Assembly: GCA_012727435.1 (NCBI GenBank)
Contig: JAAYHB010000008.1
Coordinates: 1 to 64,000 of the forward strand
Direction of reading: 5' to 3'
Length of the DNA: 64,000 bases
DNA from: Clostridiales bacterium
GTDB taxonomy: Bacteria; Bacillota; Clostridia; Oscillospirales; CAG-272
This document shows, piece by piece, positions 45,795 to 54,266 of the stretch (within the stretch, counting starts at the first letter, position 1; each line of letters starts with the position of its first letter). The notes under the pieces were generated by a model. It saw only the letters and a list, made by a program, of their open reading frames with translations, was not told where the DNA came from and ran no database searches. Made by a program: the position numbers and the translations under genes.

Positions 45795-46988
45795 ATGAGC
45801 AGGTCGTCTGCTCTGGCAGAATATCATATCCCCGCGCGCAGCCCGCAAAGAGTCAATGATGTCATAAGAAAAATCGCAGGGCTGCTGCGCCGGAACATAA
45901 TGGCGGCAACCGCCGCAACATTGGCACTTGTCACGTCCTTTATAGTACCACCCGACCGCGAGTATCTTGATTATTTTGATTTCAGAACGCTTGCCTGCCT
46001 TTTTTGCACGCTTGCAGTGGTATGCGCGCTGAAAAACATAAAATTCTTCACGCTGCTTGCCCGGCGAATAGTCGCGCTCACCGGCAACTTCAGGACCGCT
46101 GTGCTGGCGCTGATATACATAACCTTCATCGGCTCGATGTTCCTCGCCAACGACATGGCGCTGCTGACCTTCCTGCCCCTAGGCTATATCCTGCTCGAGG
46201 AAACCGGAAACCAAAGGCAAATGGCCTTTACCTTTATAATGCAGAACATCGCGGCAAATCTCGGGGGCATGCTGACCCCCTTCGGCAACCCGCAGAACCT
46301 CTATCTCTACTCAAAGTTTAACATCCCGACCGGCGAGTTTATGGCGGTCATGGCTATCCCCTTTGCCGCGGCGGTCCTTTTGATGACCTTTATCTGCTTT
46401 ATCCTCCGTGCCGAGCCGATAAGACTGACAAACACCGAACGGCTGGTTCTGCCGCCTTTAAGAACCACGCTGTATCTTGCCTTGTTTATATTCTCGATAC
46501 TGATAGTTTTCCGCTTCATCCCCTACTGGATAGGGCTTTTGCTGATCCCGGCAGTGCTGCTTTTCTCCGACAGAAAGACGCTCGGTATGGTTGACTACCC
46601 GCTGCTCTTCACATTTTTCTGCTTCTTCATCTTCTCGGGCAATATGTCGCGCATTGAGGCAGTAAACCGCTTTGTATCGCGACTTATCGAAAAGAACACG
46701 CTTCTGGTCTCGACCCTCTCCTGCCAGGTAATAAGCAATGTGCCCTCGGCAATCCTGCTCTCGCGTTTTACCGAAAACTGGCCTGAACTTCTCGTCGGGG
46801 TCAACATCGGCGGTACCGGGACGCTTATCGCCTCGCTTGCAAGCCTCATCACTTTCCGGGAGTTCGGCAGGCACAACAAGAGGTTTACAAGGAAATATCT
46901 CGTGCTCTTCACCGCCCTGAATTTCGTCTTCCTTATCATTTTGTATTTAATATCAATGCTTTACCTTCAGATATTCCCGATTTTCTGA
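45795..46988 (+). CDS. ion permease of the ArsB/CitMHS-SLC13 superfamily
   Basis: A 397-residue polytopic membrane protein with about ten hydrophobic segments. The two pseudo-symmetric hairpin motifs typical of the ion transporter superfamily are seen: ANDMALLTFLPLGYILLEETG with NIAANLGGMLTPFGNPQNLYLYSKFNIPTGEF in the first half, and SCQVISNVPSAILLSRFTENWPELLVGVNIGGTGTLIASLASLI in the second. Substrates in the family include dicarboxylates, citrate, arsenite and sodium; none can be chosen here. GGAGCGG precedes the ATG. Confidence 0.87.
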   Translation: MSRSSALAEYHIPARSPQRVNDVIRKIAGLLRRNIMAATAATLALVTSFIVPPDREYLDYFDFRTLACLFCTLAVVCALKNIKFFTLLARRIVALTGNFRTAVLALIYITFIGSMFLANDMALLTFLPLGYILLEETGNQRQMAFTFIMQNIAANLGGMLTPFGNPQNLYLYSKFNIPTGEFMAVMAIPFAAAVLLMTFICFILRAEPIRLTNTERLVLPPLRTTLYLALFIFSILIVFRFIPYWIGLLLIPAVLLFSDRKTLGMVDYPLLFTFFCFFIFSGNMSRIEAVNRFVSRLIEKNTLLVSTLSCQVISNVPSAILLSRFTENWPELLVGVNIGGTGTLIASLASLITFREFGRHNKRFTRKYLVLFTALNFVFLIILYLISMLYLQIFPIF

Positions 46989-47026
46989 GAACAAGGACCT
47001 TCCGAATATCACAAGAGGCTTTGCAT

Positions 47027-47983
47027 ATGGATGTTTTTTTCGTTGTGCTGAACCAAACCGCCATTATGATGGTACTGATTGCCATAGGTTACCTGCTCGG
47101 CAGAAAAAGGATCGTAAGCGAGGAGGCCGGGCGGGATTTGGCGGTGATCGAAACCCGTTTTTTCCTCCCGGCATATCTGTTTACCGTACTGTCGGAAAGC
47201 CTGAGCGCCGAGAAGCTGCGTGTCGACATTAAGTATCTGCTCTTCGGCCTGTTTTTTCATCTGGCGCTGATTGCGCTTGCCTTCGGGCTCTCCCGCACGG
47301 TTCGCGGGGATGCGCTTGAGCGGTTCATGGCCTTCTATATGCTGACCTACCCGAACTTCGGTTATTTCGGCTACCCGGTTATCGAGGCGGCGTACGGTCA
47401 GGAGATGCTTTCTCAGTTTATAATATTCGGCCTGCCCTTCACAATATCGATTAATACATACGGCGCATACCTGCTGACCACGCGGCGCAGTCAACCCATG
47501 GGCGTAAAATATAATTTTTCACTCAAAGACTTCTCAACCCTGCCATATGAGGTTTTTGCCTCGGTCATTCTGGGCTCTCTCTGCGGGCTGCTTGATGTCC
47601 CGCTGCCGGGTGTAATCCGCAATTTCTTCAGCTTCTCGGCCGCCTGCATGAGCCCGGTCGCGATGCTGCTTACCGGTCTTGTGCTCTCAGCCCTCCCGCT
47701 CTCGCAGATTTTCGGCTCATGGAAAGCCTACTACTTCAATGTGCTGAAACTCATAATCCTCCCGGCCATCACCGGACTTGTGCTCTACCTTGTCGGCCTG
47801 CGCGGCGGGTACTTTGCCTTCCCGGTCCTCATGGCTGCAATGCCGGTGGGAATGAATGTCGTAATCTTCTCGCGCCCCGAGCAGCTCGACTACCAGCGCA
47901 CCGGGGTAATCTGCTTTATCTCGTATGTAATTGCCCTGCTTACCATACCGGCAGTTTTCGGTATCCTGTCGCTGTTAATGTAA
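47027..47983 (+). CDS. AEC family (auxin efflux carrier-like) transporter
   Basis: A 318-residue membrane protein with about ten helices in two halves. It opens DVFFVVLNQTAIMMVLIAIGYLLGRKRIVSEEAGRDLAVIETRFFLPAYLF, typical of AEC permeases, and has TYPNFGYFGYPVIEAAYG and AAMPVGMNVVIFS. Bacterial members export or import organic acids such as malate or malonate. The ATG at 47027 has AGAGG 8 bases upstream and is preferred over the TTG at 47021. It is 38 bases after the preceding permease gene and likely co-transcribed. Confidence 0.92.
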   Translation: MDVFFVVLNQTAIMMVLIAIGYLLGRKRIVSEEAGRDLAVIETRFFLPAYLFTVLSESLSAEKLRVDIKYLLFGLFFHLALIALAFGLSRTVRGDALERFMAFYMLTYPNFGYFGYPVIEAAYGQEMLSQFIIFGLPFTISINTYGAYLLTTRRSQPMGVKYNFSLKDFSTLPYEVFASVILGSLCGLLDVPLPGVIRNFFSFSAACMSPVAMLLTGLVLSALPLSQIFGSWKAYYFNVLKLIILPAITGLVLYLVGLRGGYFAFPVLMAAMPVGMNVVIFSRPEQLDYQRTGVICFISYVIALLTIPAVFGILSLLM

Positions 47984-48010
47984 TGCCTGCTGGAGCACTG
48001 CCCACATACC

Positions 48011-48090
48011 TTCGTGGGGCTCCGCCCCACACCCAGCCTTTGCCCCTGTTTGAAAATGGGGGCTTAAGAATCCCCAAAAACCATATAACC
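48011..48090 (-). repeat. dispersed two-hairpin repeat, copy B
   Basis: Read on minus: GGTTTTTGGGGATTCTTAAG, a hairpin CCCCCATTTTCAAACAGGGG, then GGGTGTGGGGCGGAGCCCCAC. It lies in the convergent spacer between the AEC gene and the acidic membrane protein gene. Confidence 0.75.
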
Positions 48091-48149
48091 AAATCACTAA
48101 TTCAGCGCGGGCCATACATCCCGCGCTTTGGCTGCCATAAACCCGCCGG

Positions 48150-48204
48150 CTGACTTGGAAGGGGCATGCGGGCGACCGCAGATCGCCCCTACGGTATGAT
48201 GGGT
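48150..48204. repeat. short hairpin element in convergent spacer
   Basis: GGGCGACCGCAGATCGCCC forms a short stem (GGGCGA/TCGCCC) and is followed by CTACGG. Similar GGGCGA...TCGCCCCTAC blocks are common dispersed elements in Clostridia; only one copy is seen here. Confidence 0.4.
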
Positions 48205-48253
48205 ATCCAGATACTACAAACCATATAAAAAGCCGATGCACACAAAAAATGCA

Positions 48254-48287
48254 AAAGCCCGCTTCGGGAAATCCCGAAGCGGGCTTT
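48254..48287. terminator. bidirectional intrinsic terminator
   Basis: A 15-base perfect stem (AAAGCCCGCTTCGGG and its complement) with an AAAT loop, followed by TTTATTTG on plus and TTTTGCATTTTTTG on minus. It separates the converging units at 47983 and 48297. Confidence 0.88.
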
Positions 48288-48296
48288 ATTTGTTCT

Positions 48297-49691
48297 TTAC
48301 TCACCGGCGGCCTGTTCCATCACTCTCTTGAAGTTGCCGAAGGATTCCTTGGTAAACCTGATCTCGCGCGGCTCGCCGTCTTTTTCATATGTCAGCACCA
48401 CGCACTCAGCCCCGTCCTCAAGCTTCTCAAGTCTCAGGCCGCTGACGTCCGCGAAGGGTATCACCGCCGTCCTGACCCCGCGCCCCTCGATGGCCTGGCC
48501 GAGGTCGTTCAAAAAGCAGATTGTGTCACCGTCCACCCAGACATCGAACAGGTCGCCCGACATACCGGTAACCTGCAGCGTTTCATCGGGTTTATGGTGC
48601 GCGGCGGCAAATCTGGCATACTTCAACTCGGTGGGGGAGATTCCCTCCGGTATTGACCCGGAAGGCTCCCCGGAGGCGTCGTCGCCTGCCTCATCTGCCT
48701 GCCCGCTGCTCCCGCTTGATTCAGTATCTTCAACTTCATCAGAAACGGCGACGACAGATGCATCGTAATCATTTACAATATCATCAAAGGGCTTGTAAAC
48801 TTCCTCATCGGGGATGTCCTCGCTCTCTTTTTGCTCGGACGGCTTGTCCGCCGGCTCGTCCTGCTCGGTTAAGACCTCTGCCGGCTGCTCCTCCTCATAA
48901 GGCACATACTCCTCTTCTTCGCGGTTATCCTCCTCATCCTGCCCGTCTCTTATGGCAACCGTGATATCATCATCGGCGCTGTCCTCAGAACCTGCGCTCT
49001 TAGTATCCTCACCGGTATCTGCATCGTCGCCGGCGTCGACAATTTCGGAGAACATATACTCGGCAAAGCTCAAACTGTCAAAGAGACAGAGCAGCATGAG
49101 CATCACAAAAATCGAAGCCAGCCCTCCGAACACCGCGTCAAGAGCGCCTAAAACGCCGGTTGCCCTGATGCCGTCAAGTATCAGAATCACCAGCGAATAC
49201 AAGATGAAATAAAGCGCGCCGCCGTATATCAGCCAGTACTTTGCCGGCTTGTCGTCTGTTGCGAACTGGTCGACTATCAGCGTACCGTAAAGCGCCAGTG
49301 CGGCAATAAGGCCAAGGACGGCAAGTATAATATTCCAAACTCCCCGGGCGGTGCCAAGGTCAATGCCGCAGAGCATAATCGAGACTGCGGAATATGCCAG
49401 GAGAATCAACGACTTCCCGCGTACGACAAAAAACGAGTCGCTCACCGGCAGAAGCAGCCTGAGGAGCAGGAGCACAAGGCCGACTGTAAGCGGTCTTAAT
49501 ATGTTCCACACCCCGCCGGCGGCAATTCCCGTGATTATATCGAGTACGCTTGATACAACCGCAAACAGCAGCGCACAGAAGAATATCGCCGCCTCGAGCT
49601 TTGATTCGTTTCTGAACAGCCTGTCCGTAATGTCCCGGGCAAGCTTTTTTGTGTCGATGCGCCTGATTTCGTTGTTTTCGTCTGTCTTCAT
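48297..49691 (-). CDS. hypothetical membrane protein with long acidic linker
   Basis: A 464-residue protein of unknown function. Residues about 35-225 hold six or seven hydrophobic segments. Residues about 225-345 form a highly acidic, disordered-looking linker rich in Glu, Asp and Ser. Residues about 350-464 form a compact C-terminal domain (TGMSGDLFDVWVDGDTICFLNDLGQ, TAVIPFADVSGLRLEKLEDGAECVVLTYEKDGEPREIRF), which resembles a PH-like fold by its strand pattern. The start has no strong ribosome site. It is a single-gene unit with its own promoter. Acidic linkers may tether the cytoplasmic domain to the membrane. Confidence 0.8.
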   Translation of the reverse strand: MKTDENNEIRRIDTKKLARDITDRLFRNESKLEAAIFFCALLFAVVSSVLDIITGIAAGGVWNILRPLTVGLVLLLLRLLLPVSDSFFVVRGKSLILLAYSAVSIMLCGIDLGTARGVWNIILAVLGLIAALALYGTLIVDQFATDDKPAKYWLIYGGALYFILYSLVILILDGIRATGVLGALDAVFGGLASIFVMLMLLCLFDSLSFAEYMFSEIVDAGDDADTGEDTKSAGSEDSADDDITVAIRDGQDEEDNREEEEYVPYEEEQPAEVLTEQDEPADKPSEQKESEDIPDEEVYKPFDDIVNDYDASVVAVSDEVEDTESSGSSGQADEAGDDASGEPSGSIPEGISPTELKYARFAAAHHKPDETLQVTGMSGDLFDVWVDGDTICFLNDLGQAIEGRGVRTAVIPFADVSGLRLEKLEDGAECVVLTYEKDGEPREIRFTKESFGNFKRVMEQAAGE

Positions 49692-49785
49692 TTAGGTTGC
49701 CCTCAAAATTCCTGCATATTTACGTATACGCCGTGTGTTTTATTCCGCATCATCATATCTGATATAAGCATCTGATGTAAAATTA

Positions 49786-49814
49786 ATGATAGCATATAAG
49801 CATATTGTTGTCAA
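49786..49814 (-). promoter_or_regulatory. promoter for the acidic membrane protein gene
   Basis: TTGACA (49814-49809), 17 bases, TATCAT (49791-49786) on minus; leader of about 90 bases. Confidence 0.7.
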
Positions 49815-49929
49815 TCTCCCGAGGGGTTTTTATATGACTTTTATGTGCTCCGCACGCCCGTTTTCCGAATGTCACGCTTCACCAATGTCAATACCTAGAT
49901 TATAATAAGGAATTCGGACACTTCTTTGC

Positions 49930-50016
49930 GTTTTGTTTGTAAGTTTTTAAAGATTCTTAAAGGACTTTTTTATTAAGAAGTCCTTTAAGCGGGGGTTCGG
50001 GGGCAGAGCCCCCGTA
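49930..50016 (+). repeat. dispersed two-hairpin repeat, copy C
   Basis: On plus: GTAAGTTTTTAAAGATTC, a hairpin TTAAAGGACTTTTTTATTAAGAAGTCCTTTAA split by a short loop, then GGGGGTTCGGGGGCAGAGCCCCC. It lies between rpmF and the acidic membrane protein gene, in a 388-base spacer with no other gene. Confidence 0.75.
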
Positions 50017-50021
50017 ACAAC

Positions 50022-50069
50022 AGAAAGAACCCGCTCCACGGTGCAGTGTGCGGGAAGCGGATTCTTTCT
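50022..50069 (-). terminator. long hairpin after rpmF
   Basis: AGAAAGAATCCGCT pairs with AGCGGGTTCTTTCT (one wobble or mismatch) around a 20-base loop, 11 bases after the rpmF stop. The T-rich tail is weak, so I call it a probable terminator. Confidence 0.55.
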
Positions 50070-50079
50070 GATATTGAGT

Positions 50080-50274
50080 TTATTTCTTTTCTTCTTTTTC
50101 GGTTTTGACGACCTCTTTGCCGCCGTAGCTTCCGCAGGCCGGGCAAACGCGGTGGGCGCTAATCAATTCCCTGCACTTCGGGCACTCGACCAGCACGGGG
50201 GCGGCCAGTTTTGAGTTATTTGATCTTCTTTTGTCCCTGCGTGCCCCGGACACCTTTCTCTTCGGTACTGCCAT
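50080..50274 (-). CDS. rpmF: 50S ribosomal protein L32
   Basis: A 64-residue ribosomal protein. MAVPKRKVSGARRDKRRSNNSKLAAPVLVECPKC is the L32 opening, and the pairs CPKC and CPAC form a zinc site, so this is the zinc-containing form. AAGGAGG precedes the ATG. It follows yceD by 44 bases, the standard arrangement. Confidence 0.97.
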   Translation of the reverse strand: MAVPKRKVSGARRDKRRSNNSKLAAPVLVECPKCRELISAHRVCPACGSYGGKEVVKTEKEEKK

Positions 50275-50318
50275 ATCTTAACCTCCTTGCACAATGCGAT
50301 GAATGCAAGTCCCTTGCA

Positions 50319-50888
50319 TTAATTTTTCCGTATTCCTTGCTGCCTGCCGACGTCGTTCTCCTCATCGTCGTCCTTCTCAAGGAGCCGGGCAAGCACGGCC
50401 AGCCTCGGGTCAACCCGCCGTTCGGAGCAACCGCAGCCCTGCCTCTTTGGAGTCCCGCAGACCGGGCAGAGCCCCTTGCAGTCTTCCGAGCAGAGGAACC
50501 TCAGCGGAAACTCAAGAATAATCGTCTCAAGCATCTCCCGGTCGACGTCAAGCTTACCGTTTTTGATAACGGCATATTCACATTCGTCCGGGTCCTGACT
50601 GTCGCCTGAATCTTCCTGGTCGTCCCCCGGCTTCTGCTCGATCAAGGCCCGATCGACATTGAATCTGAGCACGCCCCGCACTTCTTCGAGGCACCTTGCA
50701 CACTCGGTGCGATAGGGCAGCTCGGCCAAAAGCGACAGCCTCATGTAGCCGGCATTGTTTGTAACCTCACCGATGACCCGGGCGTCCTCTGTGAACTCCA
50801 CCCCGTCCATCGGCTCAGGAGTCAGCCGATAATCAATCGAAATCCTGTCGACCTCACCGCGAAGCAGCGGCCCCATGTCGATAATCAT
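50319..50888 (-). CDS. yceD: YceD/DUF177 family protein
   Basis: A 189-residue protein of the DUF177 family, which in other bacteria influences 23S rRNA accumulation and is nearly always encoded before rpmF, as here. YRTECARCLEEVRGVLRFNVDRALIEQ is the conserved centre, and CSEDCKGLCPVCGTPKRQGCGCSERRVDPRLAVLARLL is the C-terminal Cys-rich motif. I start at MIIDMGPLLRGEVDRI (50888) with GAGGG upstream; the longer frame covers the promoter leader. Confidence 0.93.
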   Translation of the reverse strand: MIIDMGPLLRGEVDRISIDYRLTPEPMDGVEFTEDARVIGEVTNNAGYMRLSLLAELPYRTECARCLEEVRGVLRFNVDRALIEQKPGDDQEDSGDSQDPDECEYAVIKNGKLDVDREMLETIILEFPLRFLCSEDCKGLCPVCGTPKRQGCGCSERRVDPRLAVLARLLEKDDDEENDVGRQQGIRKN

Positions 50889-50947
50889 AGGCTCACATCC
50901 CTCTTTTTGTCCGATAAAACCAAGCCGGTCAGGGCGCAACAAACAAT

Positions 50948-50976
50948 ATTATATCCATATATGCAGTCATTGTCAA
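50948..50976 (-). promoter_or_regulatory. promoter for yceD-rpmF
   Basis: Consensus TTGACA (50976-50971), 17 bases, TATAAT (50953-50948) on minus. Confidence 0.88.
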
Positions 50977-51019
50977 GTTTTTTTCAAATTTTCAGCTGAT
51001 TCTGCTTTGTATATGCTAA

Positions 51020-51109
51020 AATAATATGACCTAAAAACGAGTTATCAAGCCGAGTATGCGTGTGTCCAAGTTCTCGCTTATTTTTTAGTGTAAAGCGGGT
51101 CATATTATT
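51020..51109. repeat. long-range inverted repeat upstream of nnrD
   Basis: AATAATATGACC (51020-51031) has its exact complement at 51098-51109; inside, CTAAAAACGAG faces CTCGCTTATTTTTTAG near 51073-51088. A separate hairpin ACAGCCG/CGGCTGT lies at 51117-51142. No coding potential is seen. Confidence 0.6.
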
Positions 51110-51141
51110 GGCTCGGACAGCCGATGCCCGACATACGGCTG

Positions 51142-51170
51142 TTGCATTCTGCCGCTATTTATGCTAAACT
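51142..51170 (+). promoter_or_regulatory. promoter for nnrD
   Basis: TTGCAT (51142-51147), 17 bases, TAAACT (51165-51170), 41 bases before the ATG. Confidence 0.6.
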
Positions 51171-51211
51171 GTTACTGTCCCAATGCCAATATCCAAAGAA
51201 GGGAATAAAAA

Positions 51212-52084
51212 ATGAAAGCCGACTATCTAAGGCTTGAAGATATTGCCGGTCTTTTGCCCGAGCGTCCGGCAGAGTCGAGCAAAAAAAGCTTCGGGCGCGT
51301 GCTTGCCGTCTGCGGCTCACTTGGCATGAGCGGCACGGCATACCTCTGCGGCAAGGCTGCATACCGCAGCGGCTGCGGGCTGGTGGAAATACTCACCGTC
51401 GAGGAGAACCGCGTTATCCTGCAGACCTCCCTGCCCGAGGCGATAGTCACCTGCTTTAGTTCTGCCTCGCCCGATTACAACACAATTATCTCGGCCGCCT
51501 CAAGAGCCGATGCCGTCGTCATCGGCTGCGGGCTCGGCAGAACTCCCACCGCGCGCAAGGTGACCGAAATACTGCTCTCTGCCGCCGGCGTGCCGCTGGT
51601 CATTGACGCCGACGCCCTGAACATCATCTCCGAGGCGCCCCGGTTGTGGAAGCTGATTCACGCCCCGGCGATTATCACCCCGCACCCCGGCGAGATGTCG
51701 CGCTTGTGCGGGCTCGATATCGATACAATACTATCCGACACTGCCCGTGTTGCTTTTGCCTTTGCAGGACAGCACCGGGTGGTCTGCGTGCTCAAAACCC
51801 ATAATACAGTTATCACCGACGGCAGCCGCATTTATATCAACACGACCGGCAACAGCGGAATGGCAACAGGTGGTTCGGGGGACGTTTTGGCCGGGATTAT
51901 TGCCTCGCTTGCCGCCCAGAAGAAGGGCCGGCAGCCGCTGATCGAGACCGCCGCACTCGGTGTTTATCTCCACGGACTGGCCGGTGACGGCGCGGCGGCA
52001 AGCCTCGGAGAACATTCGGTGATGGCTTCGGATATTATCGACTTCATATCCGGCGCAATAAAGAAAATTGCCGGCAACAGGTAA
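51212..52084 (+). CDS. nnrD: ADP-dependent NAD(P)H-hydrate dehydratase
   Basis: Repairs hydrated NAD(P)H in the cytoplasm. It has 290 residues and corresponds to the C-terminal YjeF domain only; the NnrE epimerase half is not fused. GRVLAVCGSLGMSGTAYLCGKAAYRSGCGLVEI, IGCGLGRTPTARK, VIDADALNII, ITPHPGEMSRLCG and the ATP-site NSGMATGGSGDVLAGIIASLAAQ are the ribokinase-like family motifs. GAAGGG precedes the ATG. Confidence 0.95.
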   Translation: MKADYLRLEDIAGLLPERPAESSKKSFGRVLAVCGSLGMSGTAYLCGKAAYRSGCGLVEILTVEENRVILQTSLPEAIVTCFSSASPDYNTIISAASRADAVVIGCGLGRTPTARKVTEILLSAAGVPLVIDADALNIISEAPRLWKLIHAPAIITPHPGEMSRLCGLDIDTILSDTARVAFAFAGQHRVVCVLKTHNTVITDGSRIYINTTGNSGMATGGSGDVLAGIIASLAAQKKGRQPLIETAALGVYLHGLAGDGAAASLGEHSVMASDIIDFISGAIKKIAGNR

Positions 52085-52164
52085 TTACCCCTTCGCGCAT
52101 CGCTTGAGAGAAACTTGCAAGCGCAAAATCCACTGATAATATAAAGGTTTTTTCACCACAAGGC

Positions 52165-52193
52165 TTGACACGCGCCGGCAAAGCAAATATAAT
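52165..52193 (+). promoter_or_regulatory. promoter for aspartate kinase
   Basis: TTGACA (52165-52170), 17 bases, TATAAT (52188-52193). No lysine riboswitch or T-box is visible in the 36-base leader. Confidence 0.85.
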
Positions 52194-52229
52194 TGTGTAT
52201 TATTCATTCCCCAACGAAAAGGAGTTATT

Positions 52230-53549
52230 ATGCCGCTCAAAGTAGTGAAATTCGGAGGCACCTCGCTGGCCGACGCAGCGCATTTCAGACGGGTGGCCTC
52301 GATAATAAAAGCCGACCCCGCGCGCAGATTTATCGTCCCGTCTGCCCCCGGAAAACGCTTTCCTGCCGATACCAAGATAACCGACCTGTTCTACCGCTGT
52401 TATGATCAAATCCGCAGCGGCGAATCAATCGACGTCACATACGGAGAAATTGTAGCGCGATACAACCAGATTATTTCGGAATTGGGACTTGATTTCGACC
52501 TCAGCGGTGAGTTTGAGTACATTAAGAACGCCATGCTTCACCGTTCGGGCCGCGACTACGCGGCCAGCCGCGGTGAATATTTATGCGGACTGATACTCGC
52601 AAAATATCTTGGATTTTCGTTTATCGATGCCGAAAACGTGATTTTCTTTAAAGAAAACGGAAGCTTTGACGAGGAGCGCACAGACGCCGCGCTTCGCAGC
52701 GAGCTTTGCAAATACAAAAACGCCGTAATCCCCGGCTTTTACGGCTCGATGCCCAACGGGACGATTAAAACCTTCCCGCGCGGCGGCTCGGACATCACCG
52801 GGGCAATAGTCGCGCGGGCGGCCGACGCCGACCTGTACGAGAACTGGACCGACGTCTCGGGCTTTATGACCGCCGACCCGCGGATTGTAGAGAATCCCTG
52901 CATAATCGACACCATTACATACCGCGAGCTGCGCGAGCTGGCATACATGGGAGCCACGGTGCTTCACGAGGACGCTATATTCCCGGTTCGCCACGCCGGA
53001 ATCCCCATCAATATAAAAAATACAAACTCCCCTGAAGACAGAGGGACGATGATTGTCGCCAGCGCCCCCGATTATGACAAGAAAAGAATCATCACGGGTA
53101 TTGCCGGAAAACGCGGCTTTTCGGTCATCACCATTATCAAGGACATGATGAATGCAGAAATCGGCTTCGGCCGTCGGGTCCTTGAAGTGCTTGAAGAAAA
53201 TGATTTGTCATTCGAGCACCTGCCCTCGGGTATTGACACGATGAGCGTTGTCCTCTCAACCGCCGACATTGAAGGCCGCCGGGAGCGGCTGCTCACGCAG
53301 ATAAGCAGAGCCACACGTCCCGACAGCATATCGATTGAGGACGGGCTGGCGCTCATCGCGGTGGTCGGCCGGGGCATGATTAAGTCCAAAGGTATTGCAG
53401 CCCGGATTTTCTCGGCCATATCTGCCGCCGACATCAACATACGGATGATCGACCAAGGCTCATGCGAGCTCAATATAATCATCGGGGTTGACGAGCGCGA
53501 TTTTGAAAACGCCCAGAGAGCCATATATAACGAATTTTTCAACAAATAA
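52230..53549 (+). CDS. aspartate kinase
   Basis: First step of the lysine, threonine and methionine branch. It has 439 residues. VVKFGGTSLADAAHFRRVASII is the ATP and Asp site; FPRGGSDITGAIVARAADADLYENWTDVSGFMTADPRIV and YMGATVLHEDAIFPVRHAGIPINIKNT follow. The C-terminal part has two ACT domains (VITIIKDMMNAEIGFGRRVLEVLEEND and LIAVVGRGMIKSKGIAARIFSAISAADINIRMIDQGSCELNIIIGV), so feedback inhibition is likely. The isoform (LysC or ThrA-like) cannot be assigned. AAAAGGAG precedes the ATG. Confidence 0.95.
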   Translation: MPLKVVKFGGTSLADAAHFRRVASIIKADPARRFIVPSAPGKRFPADTKITDLFYRCYDQIRSGESIDVTYGEIVARYNQIISELGLDFDLSGEFEYIKNAMLHRSGRDYAASRGEYLCGLILAKYLGFSFIDAENVIFFKENGSFDEERTDAALRSELCKYKNAVIPGFYGSMPNGTIKTFPRGGSDITGAIVARAADADLYENWTDVSGFMTADPRIVENPCIIDTITYRELRELAYMGATVLHEDAIFPVRHAGIPINIKNTNSPEDRGTMIVASAPDYDKKRIITGIAGKRGFSVITIIKDMMNAEIGFGRRVLEVLEENDLSFEHLPSGIDTMSVVLSTADIEGRRERLLTQISRATRPDSISIEDGLALIAVVGRGMIKSKGIAARIFSAISAADINIRMIDQGSCELNIIIGVDERDFENAQRAIYNEFFNK

Positions 53550-53681
53550 GCTATATTGACGCTCCGGCCGGAAAACCGGCTGGGGCACATTATGTATAAT
53601 CCCCCGCTAACTGGGGGACTAATTGGCATAGCATGCTTTGAAAAGTAATCCGCGCTCCCCTGCCCCGCAGGAGATTATTAA

Positions 53682-54017
53682 TCAAGCCATTATAGTTAGT
53701 TTGCGCCCGCCGATTATATGAAAATGCAGGTGCATCACGGTCTGGCCGGCATCCTCGCCGGCATTTGAGACAACGCGGTATCCCCGGCTCAGTCCTTCGG
53801 CCTCGGCTATTTTCGGGATAACCTCGAATATCCGGGCGACAATCGAGGAGTTCTCGGAATTTATCGCGCCGACGCTTGGAATATGGGTTTTGGGAACAAT
53901 CAGAATATGCACGGGTGCTACCGGGTTTATGTCTCTGAAGGCATAAACCGCCTCGTCCTCGTATACCTTTTGAGACGGAATCTCCCCGGCGGCAATTTTG
54001 CAAAAAATACAGCTCAT
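53682..54017 (-). CDS. HIT family nucleotide-binding protein (HinT)
   Basis: A 111-residue histidine triad hydrolase of the purine nucleoside phosphoramidase group. CIFCKIAAGEIPSQKVYED is the N-terminal Zn-type motif, HILIVPKTHIPSV the central loop, and HLHFHIIGGRKL the His triad. It is a single-gene unit with a promoter at 54056-54084. AAGGA lies upstream of the ATG. Confidence 0.95.
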   Translation of the reverse strand: MSCIFCKIAAGEIPSQKVYEDEAVYAFRDINPVAPVHILIVPKTHIPSVGAINSENSSIVARIFEVIPKIAEAEGLSRGYRVVSNAGEDAGQTVMHLHFHIIGGRKLTIMA

Positions 54018-54055
54018 GTTTATAGTCCTTCCTTTTTCGTTATCTTGTCAATCAG

Positions 54056-54084
54056 ATTTTACCACACCCTCAGGGATGTGTCAA
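54056..54084 (-). promoter_or_regulatory. promoter for hinT
   Basis: TTGACA (54084-54079), 17 bases, TAAAAT (54061-54056) on minus. Confidence 0.75.
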
Positions 54085-54133
54085 TCCGATAATTCGATAG
54101 AAAATACCTACACCATTTGTATTAAAATCTATG

Positions 54134-54163
54134 TTCATTTCTTTGTGCGCACAAAGAAATGAA
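54134..54163. repeat. 30-base perfect palindrome
   Basis: TTCATTTCTTTGTGC joins directly to its own complement. It is followed by a second imperfect hairpin (54177-54207) made of CAGGGGAAAACC and GGTTTCCCCCTG. Together they look like a dispersed intergenic element. The spacer 54085-54574 contains no supported gene. Confidence 0.75.
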
Positions 54164-54239
54164 CCAAAGAAAAGCGCTCAGGGGAAAACCTAAGGTTTCC
54201 CCCTGAGAACCCTCCTTCCTCTTGCCGCGAATTAAGCAA

Positions 54240-54254
54240 ACTGTATGATACAGT
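54240..54254. promoter_or_regulatory. short perfect palindrome, possible operator
   Basis: ACTGTAT-G-ATACAGT, a 7-base perfect inverted repeat around one base, lies directly before a GGAGG and a 37-codon open frame starting TTG at 54267. It has the form of a dimeric repressor site. No adjacent gene explains it. Confidence 0.4.
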
Positions 54255-54266
54255 GCGGAGGTGATT

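Noticed and set aside
52085..52229. Lysine riboswitch or T-box before aspartate kinase.
   Set aside because: Only about 36 bases lie between the -10 box and the start codon, too short for either.
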